From positions 1 through 64,000 of the forward strand of contig CAKSHP010000004.1 in NCBI GenBank assembly GCA_934457145.1: 64,000 nt of DNA, given 5' to 3'. Numbering within the stretch: the stretch's first letter is position 1; every line of letters starts with the position of its first letter. The translations under genes were made by a program, and so were the position numbers. Positions 33,797 through 42,530 of the stretch are shown here, piece after piece. Under the pieces are notes generated by a model. It worked only from the letters and a program-made list of their open reading frames with translations. It made no database searches and was not told the DNA's origin. This DNA is from an uncultured Clostridia bacterium. GTDB lineage: Bacteria > Bacillota > Clostridia > UBA1381 > UMGS1253.

Positions 33797-34342
33797 TTGG
33801 ATTTTAAGCACTATTTAAAAATAAATGCCAAAACGCTTTTGACGCATGTTTGTGCGCAGCTTATCGCGCTTGTTGTGTGGCTTTTTGCATTTGTTTATCT
33901 GTCATCGCTTTCATGGGGAAAGGTTTTTGTGTGCGTATTTTTATGCTGCTTTTACGCAGTGTATATGTATTCGTGCGCCTATAAAATCGGCGAAAAAGAC
34001 ACGAAGTCGTATTCTGAGCATAAGCCGTATCCGCTCAAAGGTTTAACGCTGGGCATTTTTATTGTATTAATCGGATTGATATTTATTTTTATATATAATA
34101 TCGGTTTGGGATATAAAAACTCACACTATAATGCATATGTGTGGTGTCTGAATTTGTTTTCTGTGTGGAACTTTAATGTTTCGAACCTGATATTTTATCC
34201 GTATAATATGGGCGCTTGGTTTTACGTTTTAAGCTTCGGCATAACGATTGTTTCGCTGTTTTTGGGATATCTGGCGGGAATGTATCGGTTTGAAGCGGGA
34301 TACAAGATTTTATCTAAAATTGTTTATAAAAAGAGTAAGTAA
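33797..34342 (+). CDS. Four-helix membrane protein, unknown
   Basis: 181 residues, about four transmembrane helices (about 18-36, 41-58, 77-99, 140-160), Cys- and Tyr-rich. No family recognised. TTG start at 33797 follows AAGGGGAG with good spacing. It begins 25 bases after copZ, so co-transcription and a metal-related role are possible but unproven. A terminator follows directly. Confidence 0.65.
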   Translation: MDFKHYLKINAKTLLTHVCAQLIALVVWLFAFVYLSSLSWGKVFVCVFLCCFYAVYMYSCAYKIGEKDTKSYSEHKPYPLKGLTLGIFIVLIGLIFIFIYNIGLGYKNSHYNAYVWCLNLFSVWNFNVSNLIFYPYNMGAWFYVLSFGITIVSLFLGYLAGMYRFEAGYKILSKIVYKKSK

Positions 34343-34376
34343 AAATAAACCGGTGGTCAGCCGGTTTATTTTTTTA
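34341..34376 (+). terminator. Intrinsic terminator
   Basis: AAATAAACCGG pairs with CCGGTTTATTT, followed by a T run. Confidence 0.85.
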
Positions 34377-34398
34377 TAAAAATCCAAAAAAATCATTA

Positions 34399-34427
34399 TT
34401 GACACAAAGAAAAATTAATATTATAAT
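34399..34427 (+). promoter_or_regulatory. Sigma-A promoter of the GH30 gene
   Basis: TTGACA (34399-34404), 17-bp spacer, TATAAT (34422-34427): full consensus. Confidence 0.8.
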
Positions 34428-34456
34428 TATACAAAACATTATAATAAAAGAGGTGT

Positions 34457-35797
34457 ATGATTTTGAAAGCAACACAGTATACTACTATGACGGATAACAT
34501 AATGAAAAAAACCGAGCTTATGTCTTCAAAGCTGGAAATGGGCGGAGTTATGATTATAAAGACTGCGCAAAATCCGCTGACGGATGAATTTGAAGGTTTC
34601 GGAACGGCTATTACGGGCGCGTCATGTTATGAGCTTAACTTAATGCCAAAAACTCAGCGCGATGAATTTTTAAAAGATATTTACACACAAGACGGGCTTG
34701 ATTTGTCGGTAGGACGCGTTACAATAGGTTCAAGCGACTACTCTGCGGAGTTGTATTCATATGACGATGTGAAAGATGATAAAGATTTGCAGCATTTTTC
34801 AATTGAAAAAGATATGGCATATGTAGTGCCGATGATAAAAGAAGTTATAAACGTAAAACCCGGTTTGATGTTGTTTGCATCGCCCTGGAGTCCCCCGGGC
34901 TGGATGAAAACAGGCGGATTGATGTGCGGGGGATATATGCGTGAAAAGTATCTTAAATGCTATGCAAACTACACGTTGAAATTTTTAAAAGAATATGAAA
35001 AACAAGGCATACATATCACTGCACTCACTGTGCAAAACGAACCCGAAACCCAGCAGAGCGGCTATATGCCTGCATGCATATGGCATCCGGATTTAGAGGC
35101 AAAATATATTTTGGAACTTAGAAAACTTCTTGACGAAAACAAAATGGACACGAAAATCTGGATGTATGACCATAACTTTAACGGATGGCGCAGAGTTTTG
35201 TGGTGCTTAAAAGAATATCCCGGTCTTATGGAGGCAAGCGGAAATGTTGCGTTTCATTATTATGAGGGCTGCGCCGAAATGGGATTAAAGCTTAAAGAGG
35301 AGTTTCCGAATTTAAAACTGCACTTCACAGAAGGCGGCTCAGCTTTGTATAATAATTACACAACCGATTGGTGCAGATGGGCAAGTGTGCTGCTTAAAAC
35401 CATGACTAACGGCTGCGTAACGCTTACAGGCTGGAACCTTGTTTTAGACGAAACCGGCAGACCGAATATAGGGCCTTTTTCCTGCGGCGGACTTGTAACA
35501 TACGACTCGCGCACAAACGAAATAGTCCGCAGCGGACAGTATCATGCTATGAAGCATTTTTCAAAATTTATAAAAAAAGGAGCAAAGATTTATCCGGCAA
35601 ACGTGGAGTTTTTGTCATCTGCACAGAATGTGAAAAAAAATATTGAGTGCTGTCTTGCAGAAAATAAAGACGGTAGCGCTGTGCTTGAAATAGTAAATCC
35701 GAACGACTCAAAAGTGCAGCTCCAGTATTTTTATAAAAATGAATGGTGGTATATTGAATCGTTTGACAACAGTGTTACAACAGTTGTTTTTAAATAA
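34457..35797 (+). CDS. GH30 family glycosidase (glucosylceramidase-like)
   Basis: 446 residues without signal peptide, so probably acting on imported oligosaccharides. GH30 marks: EGFGTAITGASCYEL near residue 39, ASPWSPPGWMKTGG (about 140-153), acid/base Glu in TVQNEPETQ (about 192-200) and nucleophile Glu in LHFTEGGSAL (about 290-299), then the side beta domain (about 370-446). Family members include beta-glucosidases, beta-xylosidases and glucosylceramidases; substrate is not decidable. Start could be ATG 34457 or TTG 34463, the latter being better spaced from AGAGG. Monocistronic. Confidence 0.9.
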   Translation: MILKATQYTTMTDNIMKKTELMSSKLEMGGVMIIKTAQNPLTDEFEGFGTAITGASCYELNLMPKTQRDEFLKDIYTQDGLDLSVGRVTIGSSDYSAELYSYDDVKDDKDLQHFSIEKDMAYVVPMIKEVINVKPGLMLFASPWSPPGWMKTGGLMCGGYMREKYLKCYANYTLKFLKEYEKQGIHITALTVQNEPETQQSGYMPACIWHPDLEAKYILELRKLLDENKMDTKIWMYDHNFNGWRRVLWCLKEYPGLMEASGNVAFHYYEGCAEMGLKLKEEFPNLKLHFTEGGSALYNNYTTDWCRWASVLLKTMTNGCVTLTGWNLVLDETGRPNIGPFSCGGLVTYDSRTNEIVRSGQYHAMKHFSKFIKKGAKIYPANVEFLSSAQNVKKNIECCLAENKDGSAVLEIVNPNDSKVQLQYFYKNEWWYIESFDNSVTTVVFK

Positions 35798-35808
35798 TAA
35801 AAATATTA

Positions 35809-35847
35809 AAAAATGCGTCGGCTTGCTTTTTGCCGGCGTATTTTTTT
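35809..35847 (+). terminator. Intrinsic terminator after GH30
   Basis: AAATGCGTCGGC pairs with GCCGGCGTATTT around a 9-base loop, with a T run. Confidence 0.85.
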
Positions 35848-35876
35848 GCGCTTTTTTGTTTAAAACTATATAGCTG

Positions 35877-35926
35877 TTGACAAATGCTAAATAAAGGTGT
35901 ATTATAAAAATACCCGCAGGGGGTAT
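35877..35926 (+). promoter_or_regulatory. csoR-copA promoter with CsoR operator
   Basis: TTGACA (35877-35882), 17-bp spacer, TATTAT (35900-35905), then ATACCC-GCAGG-GGGTAT (35910-35926) at the transcription start. The T-A-C-C-C / G-G-G-T-A palindrome is the known CsoR box, so the operon is very likely Cu(I)-derepressed and autoregulated. Confidence 0.88.
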
Positions 35927-35947
35927 ATACAAAAAGGAGGGCTGATT

Positions 35948-36247
35948 ATGGAAAAGTGCTGCTGTGAGGCAAAAACGAAAAAAAGAGATGAAAAAGAATA
36001 TAAATGTCTTATTAACCGATTAAAACGTATTGAAGGGCAGGTAAGAGGTATAATAAAAATGGTGGAAAACGATGCATACTGCACCGACATATTAATTCAG
36101 GCGGCTGCCGTGAATGCGGCTGTTAATTCGTTTAATCAAAAGCTTATAGAAAATCATATAAAAACCTGTGTCGCAAGCGATATTAAAAACGGTAAAACCG
36201 AAGTTATAGACGAGCTTTGCGACACGCTTAAAAAACTTATGAAGTAA
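35948..36247 (+). CDS. csoR: CsoR-family copper-sensing repressor
   Basis: 99-residue all-helical DUF156/CsoR protein. [17 protein letters not shown] (about residues 22-38) is the DNA-contacting signature. The Cu(I) ligands C-H-C can be read in DAYCTDIL (Cys about 43) and ENHIKTC (His about 68, Cys about 72). An N-terminal Cys-rich stretch (CCCEAK) is an addition. ATG 35948 follows AAGGAGG. copA starts 14 bases after the stop. Confidence 0.94.
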   Translation: MEKCCCEAKTKKRDEKEYKCLINRLKRIEGQVRGIIKMVENDAYCTDILIQAAAVNAAVNSFNQKLIENHIKTCVASDIKNGKTEVIDELCDTLKKLMK

Positions 36248-36261
36248 GGAGGAAGATGTTT

Positions 36262-38532
36262 ATGCAAAAATTTAAAGTCGGGGGAATGAGCTGCGCAGCA
36301 TGCAGCGCAAGAGTTGAAAAAGCTGTGTCAAAGCTTTCGGGCGTAAAATCGTGCAGCGTAAATCTTTTAACAAATTCCATGGTTGTCGAATCCGACATCT
36401 CCGATAAAGAAATTATAGACGCTGTGCGCAAAGCAGGCTACAGCGCAAAGTCCGAAAAAGAAAAGGAAGATAACAAGGCAAACGAAGAAAGCGCAGAAAA
36501 AATCGACAAATCGCTTATTTACCGTTTGGTCTTTTCGGGCGTGTTTTTAATTATTTTAATGTATGTTTCAATGGGGCATATGATGTGGGGCTGGCGCCTG
36601 CCGCCGTTTATGGAAAACAACCATGTTGCAATGGGACTTGTACAGCTCATATTATCGGCAATTATTATGGTGATTAATCAGAAATTTTTTATAAACGGCT
36701 TTAAAGGACTTATAAACCTTGCCCCGAATATGGACACTCTTGTTGCGCTCGGTTCGGCTGCCGCATTTGTCTACAGCACATATGCGCTCTTTTTGATGAC
36801 AGATGCCCAGGCAGCAGGCGACAGCGCTGCCGTTATGAGTTATATGCATGAGTTTTATTTTGAGTCGGCTGCTATGATTTTAACTCTTATAACCGTCGGA
36901 AAAACGCTTGAATCATATTCAAAAGGAAAAACAACCAATGCCCTTAAAGGACTTATAAAGCTTGCCCCGAAAAGCGCAACCGTTATAGACGAGGCGGGAA
37001 ATGAGAAAAAAGTTGCAATTGAAAACGTTAAAAAAGGCGATATTTTTGTTGTGCGCCCGGGAGAAAAAATCCCGACCGACGGAGAGGTCATCGAGGGCAT
37101 AAGCTCTGTCGACGAATCGGCGCTTACGGGCGAGAGTATACCGGCCGATAAAGAACCCGGAAAAAACGTATTCGGCGCAACGATTAATGTATCGGGATTT
37201 ATAAAGTGCCGCGCGCAGAAAGTCGGGGAGGACACCGCGCTTTCGCAGATTATAAAAATGGTAAGCGACGCGTCTGCCTCAAAAGCTCCGATTGCAAAAG
37301 CGGCAGATAAGGTGTCGGCTGTGTTTGTGCCGGCAGTGCTTTTGATTGCGCTTGTTTGCGCATCCGTGTGGCTTATGCTCGGAAAAGGCGCGGGTTTTGC
37401 CCTTGCAAGAGCAATTTCCGTTCTGGTTATAAGCTGCCCTTGTGCGTTAGGCCTTGCAACTCCTGTTGCAATAATGGTCGGAAGCGGTGTCGGAGCGAAA
37501 AACTTTATTTTGTTTAAAACGGCATCATCTCTGGAGGAAACGGGAAAAATAAATGTTGCGGTGTTTGACAAAACCGGCACAATAACAAAAGGCGAACCGA
37601 AAGTTACGGATATTAAACCGCTTTCGGGAACAAACGAAAAAGAACTGTTGGAGTATGCATATGCGCTTGAGTCAAAAAGCGAACATCCTTTGGCAAAAGC
37701 AATTTGCGCCGAGGCAGAAAAGCAAAAACTTTTTGCAAAACCGACAAATGACTTTAAAATTTTTGCCGGAAACGGACTTAGCGGCGTTTGCGAAAATCAT
37801 AAAATAGAAGGAGGAAATCTGACATTTATCGAAAAAAATGCAGAAAATTGTCACGAAGCCAAAATGCATGTTAACGAAATTTCCATGCAGGGCAAAACAC
37901 CGATGGTTTTTGCAAAAGACGGCAAAGTAATGGGAATTATTGCGGTTTCCGATACTATAAAGGAAGACAGCCGCAGCGCGGTAAACGAGCTTAAAAACAT
38001 GAAAATTAAAGTTGTTATGCTGACAGGCGATAACGAAAACACTGCGCGCGCAATAGCAAAACAAGCCGGAATTGACGAAGTGATTGCAAATGTTTTGCCG
38101 AATGAAAAGGAAAAGGCTGTACAGAGCCTGAAAAAAGACGGCAAAGTTTTAATGGTCGGCGACGGAATTAACGACGCACCCGCCCTTACAAGCGCAGACG
38201 TCGGAATGGCAATAGGCGCAGGAACCGACATTGCAATCGACAGCGCCGATGTGGTCTTAATGAAAAGCAGAATTTCAGATGTTGCCGCCGCCATAAAACT
38301 CAGCCGCGCAACGCTTAGAAACATACATGAGAATTTGTTTTGGGCGTTTATATATAATGTCATAGGTATTCCGCTTGCCGCCGGCGTATGGATTTATGCT
38401 TTCGGCTGGAAACTTAACCCGATGTTTGCCGCGGCAGCAATGAGTCTGTCAAGCTTCTGTGTTGTTGTAAATGCACTGCGACTGAATTTTGTTAAGTTAA
38501 ACAATAAAAAATCTAATAAAATTAAGGCATAA
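36262..38532 (+). CDS. copA: Copper-exporting P1B-type ATPase CopA
   Basis: 756 residues: one N-terminal HMA domain ([11 protein letters not shown], about residues 8-18), eight membrane helices, actuator TGES ([11 protein letters not shown]), the transmembrane copper site CPC in [12 protein letters not shown], phosphorylation motif [11 protein letters not shown], the HP locus SEHPL and hinge [10 protein letters not shown]. It exports Cu(I) at the cost of ATP. GGAGG (36248-36252) is 9 bases before ATG 36262; ATG 36256 is too close. Directly downstream of csoR. Confidence 0.96.
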   Translation: MQKFKVGGMSCAACSARVEKAVSKLSGVKSCSVNLLTNSMVVESDISDKEIIDAVRKAGYSAKSEKEKEDNKANEESAEKIDKSLIYRLVFSGVFLIILMYVSMGHMMWGWRLPPFMENNHVAMGLVQLILSAIIMVINQKFFINGFKGLINLAPNMDTLVALGSAAAFVYSTYALFLMTDAQAAGDSAAVMSYMHEFYFESAAMILTLITVGKTLESYSKGKTTNALKGLIKLAPKSATVIDEAGNEKKVAIENVKKGDIFVVRPGEKIPTDGEVIEGISSVDESALTGESIPADKEPGKNVFGATINVSGFIKCRAQKVGEDTALSQIIKMVSDASASKAPIAKAADKVSAVFVPAVLLIALVCASVWLMLGKGAGFALARAISVLVISCPCALGLATPVAIMVGSGVGAKNFILFKTASSLEETGKINVAVFDKTGTITKGEPKVTDIKPLSGTNEKELLEYAYALESKSEHPLAKAICAEAEKQKLFAKPTNDFKIFAGNGLSGVCENHKIEGGNLTFIEKNAENCHEAKMHVNEISMQGKTPMVFAKDGKVMGIIAVSDTIKEDSRSAVNELKNMKIKVVMLTGDNENTARAIAKQAGIDEVIANVLPNEKEKAVQSLKKDGKVLMVGDGINDAPALTSADVGMAIGAGTDIAIDSADVVLMKSRISDVAAAIKLSRATLRNIHENLFWAFIYNVIGIPLAAGVWIYAFGWKLNPMFAAAAMSLSSFCVVVNALRLNFVKLNNKKSNKIKA

Positions 38533-38564
38533 TACTTTATTTTATTAATTTGTTTGTTTTGCTG

Positions 38565-38593
38565 TTGACAAACGAAAGCAAATGTGTTATTAT
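38565..38593 (+). promoter_or_regulatory. Sigma-A promoter of the aroF leader
   Basis: TTGACA (38565-38570), 17-bp spacer, TATTAT (38588-38593). Transcription from about 38600 gives a leader of about 300 nt before aroF. Confidence 0.8.
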
Positions 38594-38651
38594 TTTTACA
38601 GTAAATTTTAAGCACAGTATCTTAAAGGTGCTTTATGAAAGGAAAAAAATA

Positions 38652-38744
38652 ATGACAAAATTCGTCTTTACAGCAAAATATTACTTTTACTTTTATTTTA
38701 CATTAAAAAATAAGAGTTGTTTTGTTGCGGAAAAGAGTTTATAA
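38652..38744 (+). CDS. Phe/Tyr-rich leader peptide for DAHP synthase attenuation
   Basis: A 30-codon open frame with ATG at 38652 and GAAAGGA 8 bases upstream. Ten of 30 residues are Phe or Tyr, and codons 10-16 (38679-38699) read YYFYFYF. It has no Trp codon. A terminator hairpin follows 22 bases after the stop and the next gene is DAHP synthase, the first step of aromatic amino-acid synthesis. This is the classical logic of ribosome-mediated attenuation: stalling at Phe/Tyr codons under starvation favours read-through. Such leaders are best known in proteobacteria. Confidence 0.85.
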   Translation: MTKFVFTAKYYFYFYFTLKNKSCFVAEKSL

Positions 38745-38798
38745 AAGTAATTTTGTTATATTATAAACCTTGTGGCTGAACAGCTGCAAGGTTTTTTT
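38737..38798 (+). terminator. Attenuator: antiterminator stem overlapping an intrinsic terminator
   Basis: GTTTATAA (38737-38744, including the leader stop) pairs perfectly with TTATAAAC (38761-38768). That overlaps by three bases the terminator stem AACCTTG (38766-38772) / CAAGGTT (38787-38793), extended by GCTG/CAGC and followed by T7. A ribosome at the leader stop would cover the first arm and free the terminator. The switch logic is inferred. Confidence 0.75.
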
Positions 38799-38903
38799 GA
38801 TTTTACAAACAAACCCGGGTGTGTAAAATCAAACTGATATTTTAACATGCTTAAAATTTATAAAAATGATAATGAATTTTAAAATAAACAGGGGGCTTTC
38901 AAA

Positions 38904-39914
38904 ATGGTAATCGTATTAAAACAAAACGCAAACAAAGAACAGGTTGAAGATTTGGTGATGTGGCTTCATTCACACAACGTTGTTGTACATCCCACGGTTG
39001 GCGAATACCAAACGATTTTGGGGCTTGTAGGAGATACAAAAGCAATAGATATCGACATGATCAACGGTCTTGACGTTGTTGAAACGGTAAAACGCATAAG
39101 CGAGCCTTTCAAAAGCGCAAACCGCAAATTCCATCCTCAGGACACTGTTGTCGATATTCACGGCATAAAAATCGGCGGCGGCAATTTTCAGATTATTGCA
39201 GGACCTTGCTCTATTGAAACTGAAGAGCAGATAACAGGCATTGCCGAAGATGTTAAAAAATCAGGCGCAAAGCTTCTGCGCGGCGGCGCATTCAAGCCGA
39301 GAACCTCGCCGTACGCTTTCCAGGGACTTCGAAACGAAGGCTTAAAGCTTTTGATTGAGGCAAAAAAGAAAACCGGTATGCCGATTGTCACAGAAATTAT
39401 GGACGCATCGCATATCGACCTTTTCGACGAGGTTGACGTTATTCAGGTCGGCGCAAGAAATATGCAGAATTTCGAACTTTTAAAGAAACTCGGCAAATTA
39501 AACAAGCCGATACTTTTAAAAAGAGGCTTGGCAAACACGATTGAAGAGCTTTTGATGAGTGCGGAATACATCATGGCCGGCGGAAATGAAAACGTTATCC
39601 TTTGCGAAAGAGGAATAAGAACCTTTGAAACATACACGAGAAACACCCTTGATTTATCAGCGGTTCCGCTTTTAAAAGAACTTACGCATCTGCCGGTTGT
39701 TGTCGATCCGAGCCATGCAACCGGAATTGCGCGCCTTGTTGAACCGATGGCAATGGCAGCCGCAGCAGCCGGTGCCGACGGACTTATGATAGAGGTTCAC
39801 AACAATCCCGAAAAAGCTCTTTGCGACGGTCCTCAGTCTATAACTCCGGCTCAGTTTGACCGTATCGTGAAAAAGGTGAAACAAATTCGTGAAGTTGTTA
39901 AAAAAGATGATTAA
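38904..39914 (+). CDS. aroF: 3-deoxy-7-phosphoheptulonate (DAHP) synthase, type I-beta
   Basis: 336 residues. Condenses phosphoenolpyruvate and erythrose-4-phosphate, the entry to the shikimate pathway. An N-terminal ferredoxin-like regulatory domain (about 1-75), as in the Tyr/Phe-inhibited Thermotoga-type enzymes, precedes a TIM barrel with IIAGPCSIETEEQ (about 99-111), LLRGGAFKPRTSPYAFQG and VDPSHATG (about 269-276). GGGGGC is upstream. Combined with the aromatic leader, regulation appears to be both transcriptional and allosteric. Confidence 0.96.
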   Translation: MVIVLKQNANKEQVEDLVMWLHSHNVVVHPTVGEYQTILGLVGDTKAIDIDMINGLDVVETVKRISEPFKSANRKFHPQDTVVDIHGIKIGGGNFQIIAGPCSIETEEQITGIAEDVKKSGAKLLRGGAFKPRTSPYAFQGLRNEGLKLLIEAKKKTGMPIVTEIMDASHIDLFDEVDVIQVGARNMQNFELLKKLGKLNKPILLKRGLANTIEELLMSAEYIMAGGNENVILCERGIRTFETYTRNTLDLSAVPLLKELTHLPVVVDPSHATGIARLVEPMAMAAAAAGADGLMIEVHNNPEKALCDGPQSITPAQFDRIVKKVKQIREVVKKDD

Positions 39915-39929
39915 ATTTTCAAAAAAACA

Positions 39930-39986
39930 TTGACAAACATGGGTATTTTGTGTATAATCAGTCTTGAGATGTTTAAAAAACGTTTT
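39930..39986 (+). promoter_or_regulatory. Consensus promoter and LacI-like palindrome before the Gfo/Idh gene
   Basis: TTGACA (39930-39935), 17-bp spacer, TATAAT (39953-39958) is a full consensus. AAAACGTTTT (39977-39986), with the central CG typical of LacI/CcpA-type operators, sits about 12 bases into the transcript. The operator role is inference. Confidence 0.65.
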
Positions 39987-40066
39987 AAGCGGAGCAATTG
40001 TGCTTCTCTTTAGATTTTTGTTAAAAGTTTTTATAAAATTTTTATATTAAAAAGGAGTAGATTGAA

Positions 40067-41248
40067 ATGGCAGAGAAAAAAACTGTTGATGAGATGCTTG
40101 ATTTCAATGTCGGAGCAGCAGCTGACGAAATTGATACAAGCAAAAAGTTAAGAATCGGTATTATCGGTACCGGTTGGATTGCTGATGCACATATTGCGCA
40201 GTACAAGAAAATGCCCGATGTTGAAATTGTTGCAGGTGCTGATTTAATCCCCGGCAAAGCAGAGGCATTCTTTAAAAAACATGAAGTTGAAGGCGTAAAA
40301 TGCTATTTGAGCCACAAAGAAATGCTCGACGACGAGAGCCTTAAGCTCGACGGCGTAAGCATTTGTACATATAACATGACTCATGCTGAGTGCGCAATTT
40401 ATGCACTTGATAAGGGTATTAACGTTCTTTTGGAAAAACCGATGTGCGTAACATTGGAGGAAGGTATTGAAATTCTTAAAGCTGAAAAGAGAAGCGGCAA
40501 AGTTCTTTCAATCGGCTTCCAGCCCAGATTTGATCCGAACATGAAGATGGTTAAAGAAATCGTTGAATCCGGTGTGCTCGGTCAGATTTATTATATCCAG
40601 ACAGGCGGCGGACGCCGTCGCGGTATTCCTACTCCTTTCGGTACAACATTTATCGAAAAAGAAACAGGCGGTATCGGTGCTTTAGGTGACATAGGATGCT
40701 ATTCTCTGGATATGCTTTTAAATGCTATCGGTTATCCGAAGCCCTTAACAGTAACAGGATACACATCCGATTTCTTCGGTAAAGATCCTAACTATATCGG
40801 CTACAAACTCTCAGGTCATCCGGAATATTATAAAAAATTCGGTGTAGATGACTTTGCAGCAGGTTTTGTTCGTCTGGAAGGCGGAATTATATTAGACTTC
40901 CGTATTGCTTGGGCAATGAACATAGACACAGCCGGCGATGCATTAATCCTCGGTACAAAAGCAGGTCTGCGTATTCCTTCAACAGAGTGCTGGAACGGTT
41001 CAATCGGCGGTCCGCTTAAGATTTACAGCGAAGTTGGCGGCGAGCAGGTTGTAACTGAAATTCCTATGAAAGAAAGCAACGTTCCGTGCTTTGAAGTTAA
41101 GATTCGTTCTTTCCTTGATGCTATCAAAAACGGCGGCACAGCTCCTGTTCCCGCAAGCCAGATTATTTACAACCAGGCTATTTTGTCAGGTATTAAAAAA
41201 TCTGCTGATTTGGGTAAGGAAATTGAAATTGAAATCCCCGAAGTTTAA
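40067..41248 (+). CDS. Gfo/Idh/MocA-family oxidoreductase, probably highly expressed
   Basis: 393 residues with a 25-residue N-terminal extension, then the NAD(P) loop IGIIGTGWIADAH (about 28-40), catalytic EKP in LLEKPMCVT (about 126-134) and the C-terminal Asp/His signature GALGDIGCYSLDML (about 203-216). Family enzymes oxidise sugars or cyclitols; substrate unknown. Codon use differs from neighbours (GGT, GCT and TTC are frequent), which together with the consensus promoter and AAAAGGAG site suggests high expression. Monocistronic, closed by a terminator. Confidence 0.9.
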   Translation: MAEKKTVDEMLDFNVGAAADEIDTSKKLRIGIIGTGWIADAHIAQYKKMPDVEIVAGADLIPGKAEAFFKKHEVEGVKCYLSHKEMLDDESLKLDGVSICTYNMTHAECAIYALDKGINVLLEKPMCVTLEEGIEILKAEKRSGKVLSIGFQPRFDPNMKMVKEIVESGVLGQIYYIQTGGGRRRGIPTPFGTTFIEKETGGIGALGDIGCYSLDMLLNAIGYPKPLTVTGYTSDFFGKDPNYIGYKLSGHPEYYKKFGVDDFAAGFVRLEGGIILDFRIAWAMNIDTAGDALILGTKAGLRIPSTECWNGSIGGPLKIYSEVGGEQVVTEIPMKESNVPCFEVKIRSFLDAIKNGGTAPVPASQIIYNQAILSGIKKSADLGKEIEIEIPEV

Positions 41249-41277
41249 TTATAACCGGTTACAAAATGTAATCTGAA

Positions 41278-41321
41278 AAAAGGGCTGCAGTGAAATGTTT
41301 TATTTTGCTGCAGCCCCTTTT
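41278..41321 (+). terminator. Intrinsic terminator after the Gfo/Idh gene
   Basis: GGGCTGCAG (41282-41290) and CTGCAGCCC (41308-41316), followed by CTTTT. Confidence 0.85.
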
Positions 41322-41459
41322 GAAACTTAAAAACAATAGTGCGCAATCGAAAGCAATTTTTTTCTTGCTTTTGGTTACGCGAATGTGCATATTTGTATAC
41401 AACTACTTTTATCCGTATCTTAACTAAAAGTATGTTAAAATAAAGTCGAGGTGAGCGAA

Positions 41460-42530
41460 GTGAAAAAAAGAAGATACAGCATTTTAAAAGACACGCTGGT
41501 TTGCGTTTTTATAATGGCGATGTGTTTTGCGCTTTGTTTGGTTTTGCAAAATATTTTTGATAAAAATTCGCTTATACCGTCTATCTTCATTTTAGGAGCT
41601 TTTTTAACCTCGGTAGTAACATATGGCTATGTTTACGGAATTGTGTTTTCTGTTATAAGTGTGCTGGCGGTTAATTTTGCATTCACTTTTCCGTATTTTA
41701 AATTAAACTTTACCATGCCGCAAAACATTGTTTCAACCGTTATAATGATTGCAATAACGCTTATTACCTGCGGTCTTACTTCAAAGCTTAAATATCAGGA
41801 GGCAATAAAAGCGGAAAGCGAAAGGGAAAAAACAAGAGCGGATTTATTTCGCGCCGTGTCACACGATTTACGAACTCCGCTTACAACTATTTACGGCTCA
41901 AGTACAGCGCTTTTAGAAACAGAAAATGAATTTACCGAAGAACAGAAAATAAAAATGCTTAAAAGCATCAAGCAAGAATCACTCTGGCTTTTTCGCATGG
42001 TAGAAAACTTGCTATCGGTCACAAGGCTCGATAACGGAAACGTAAAAATAATAAAAACGCCGACAGTGCTTGACGAACTTATTGACTCGGTTATTTTAAA
42101 ATTTCATAAGCGTTGTCCCGGGCAGAACGTTGATATTGATATTCCTGATTATTTTGTCAGCATACCGATGGATGCAATCCTTATAGAACAGGTTATAATG
42201 AATATTTTAGAAAACGCCGTACAGCATGCAAAAGGCATGGATAAGCTGAGCCTTAAGGTTTCGGTTGTGCAAAATAAAGCGGTTTTTGAAATTGCGGATA
42301 ACGGAAGCGGAATCCCCGAAGAAAAACTAAAAACAATTTTTGGCGGATGTTATACAGGAGATGATGTTTCGTATGACTGCAAAAGAAGCAATGCGGGCAT
42401 AGGGCTTGCTGTGTGCTCAACCATAATAAAAGCTCACGGCGGAAAAATAAGCGTAAAAAACCGCAAAAGCGGCGGTGCAGTTTTTAAATTCAGTCTGGAT
42501 GTTGGAGATGTTGGAGATGATTTGCAATAA
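41460..42530 (+). CDS. Sensor histidine kinase, KdpD-like without the KdpD N-terminus
   Basis: 356 residues: about four transmembrane helices (about 12-112, resembling the DUF4118 block of KdpD), then HisKA with phospho-acceptor His in AVSHDLRTPLTT (about 137-148) and HATPase_c with NILENAVQHA, DNGSGIPE and GIGLAV. The cytoplasmic KdpD and USP domains that precede DUF4118 in true KdpD are absent. GTG 41460 is preferred over GTG 41451 because GAGGTGA lies just before it. The gene overlaps the response-regulator gene by 14 bases. No kdpFABC genes are nearby. Confidence 0.9.
   Translation: MKKRRYSILKDTLVCVFIMAMCFALCLVLQNIFDKNSLIPSIFILGAFLTSVVTYGYVYGIVFSVISVLAVNFAFTFPYFKLNFTMPQNIVSTVIMIAITLITCGLTSKLKYQEAIKAESEREKTRADLFRAVSHDLRTPLTTIYGSSTALLETENEFTEEQKIKMLKSIKQESLWLFRMVENLLSVTRLDNGNVKIIKTPTVLDELIDSVILKFHKRCPGQNVDIDIPDYFVSIPMDAILIEQVIMNILENAVQHAKGMDKLSLKVSVVQNKAVFEIADNGSGIPEEKLKTIFGGCYTGDDVSYDCKRSNAGIGLAVCSTIIKAHGGKISVKNRKSGGAVFKFSLDVGDVGDDLQ

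Noticed and set aside
36855..37580. 241-codon open frame antisense to copA
   Set aside because: It mirrors the codon pattern of copA in an opposite frame, has no ribosome-binding site and gives a low-complexity Ser/Thr/Phe-rich protein.
38533..38903. T-box riboswitch upstream of aroF
   Set aside because: No T-box sequence or specifier-loop arrangement was seen; a translated aromatic leader and a simple terminator explain the interval better.
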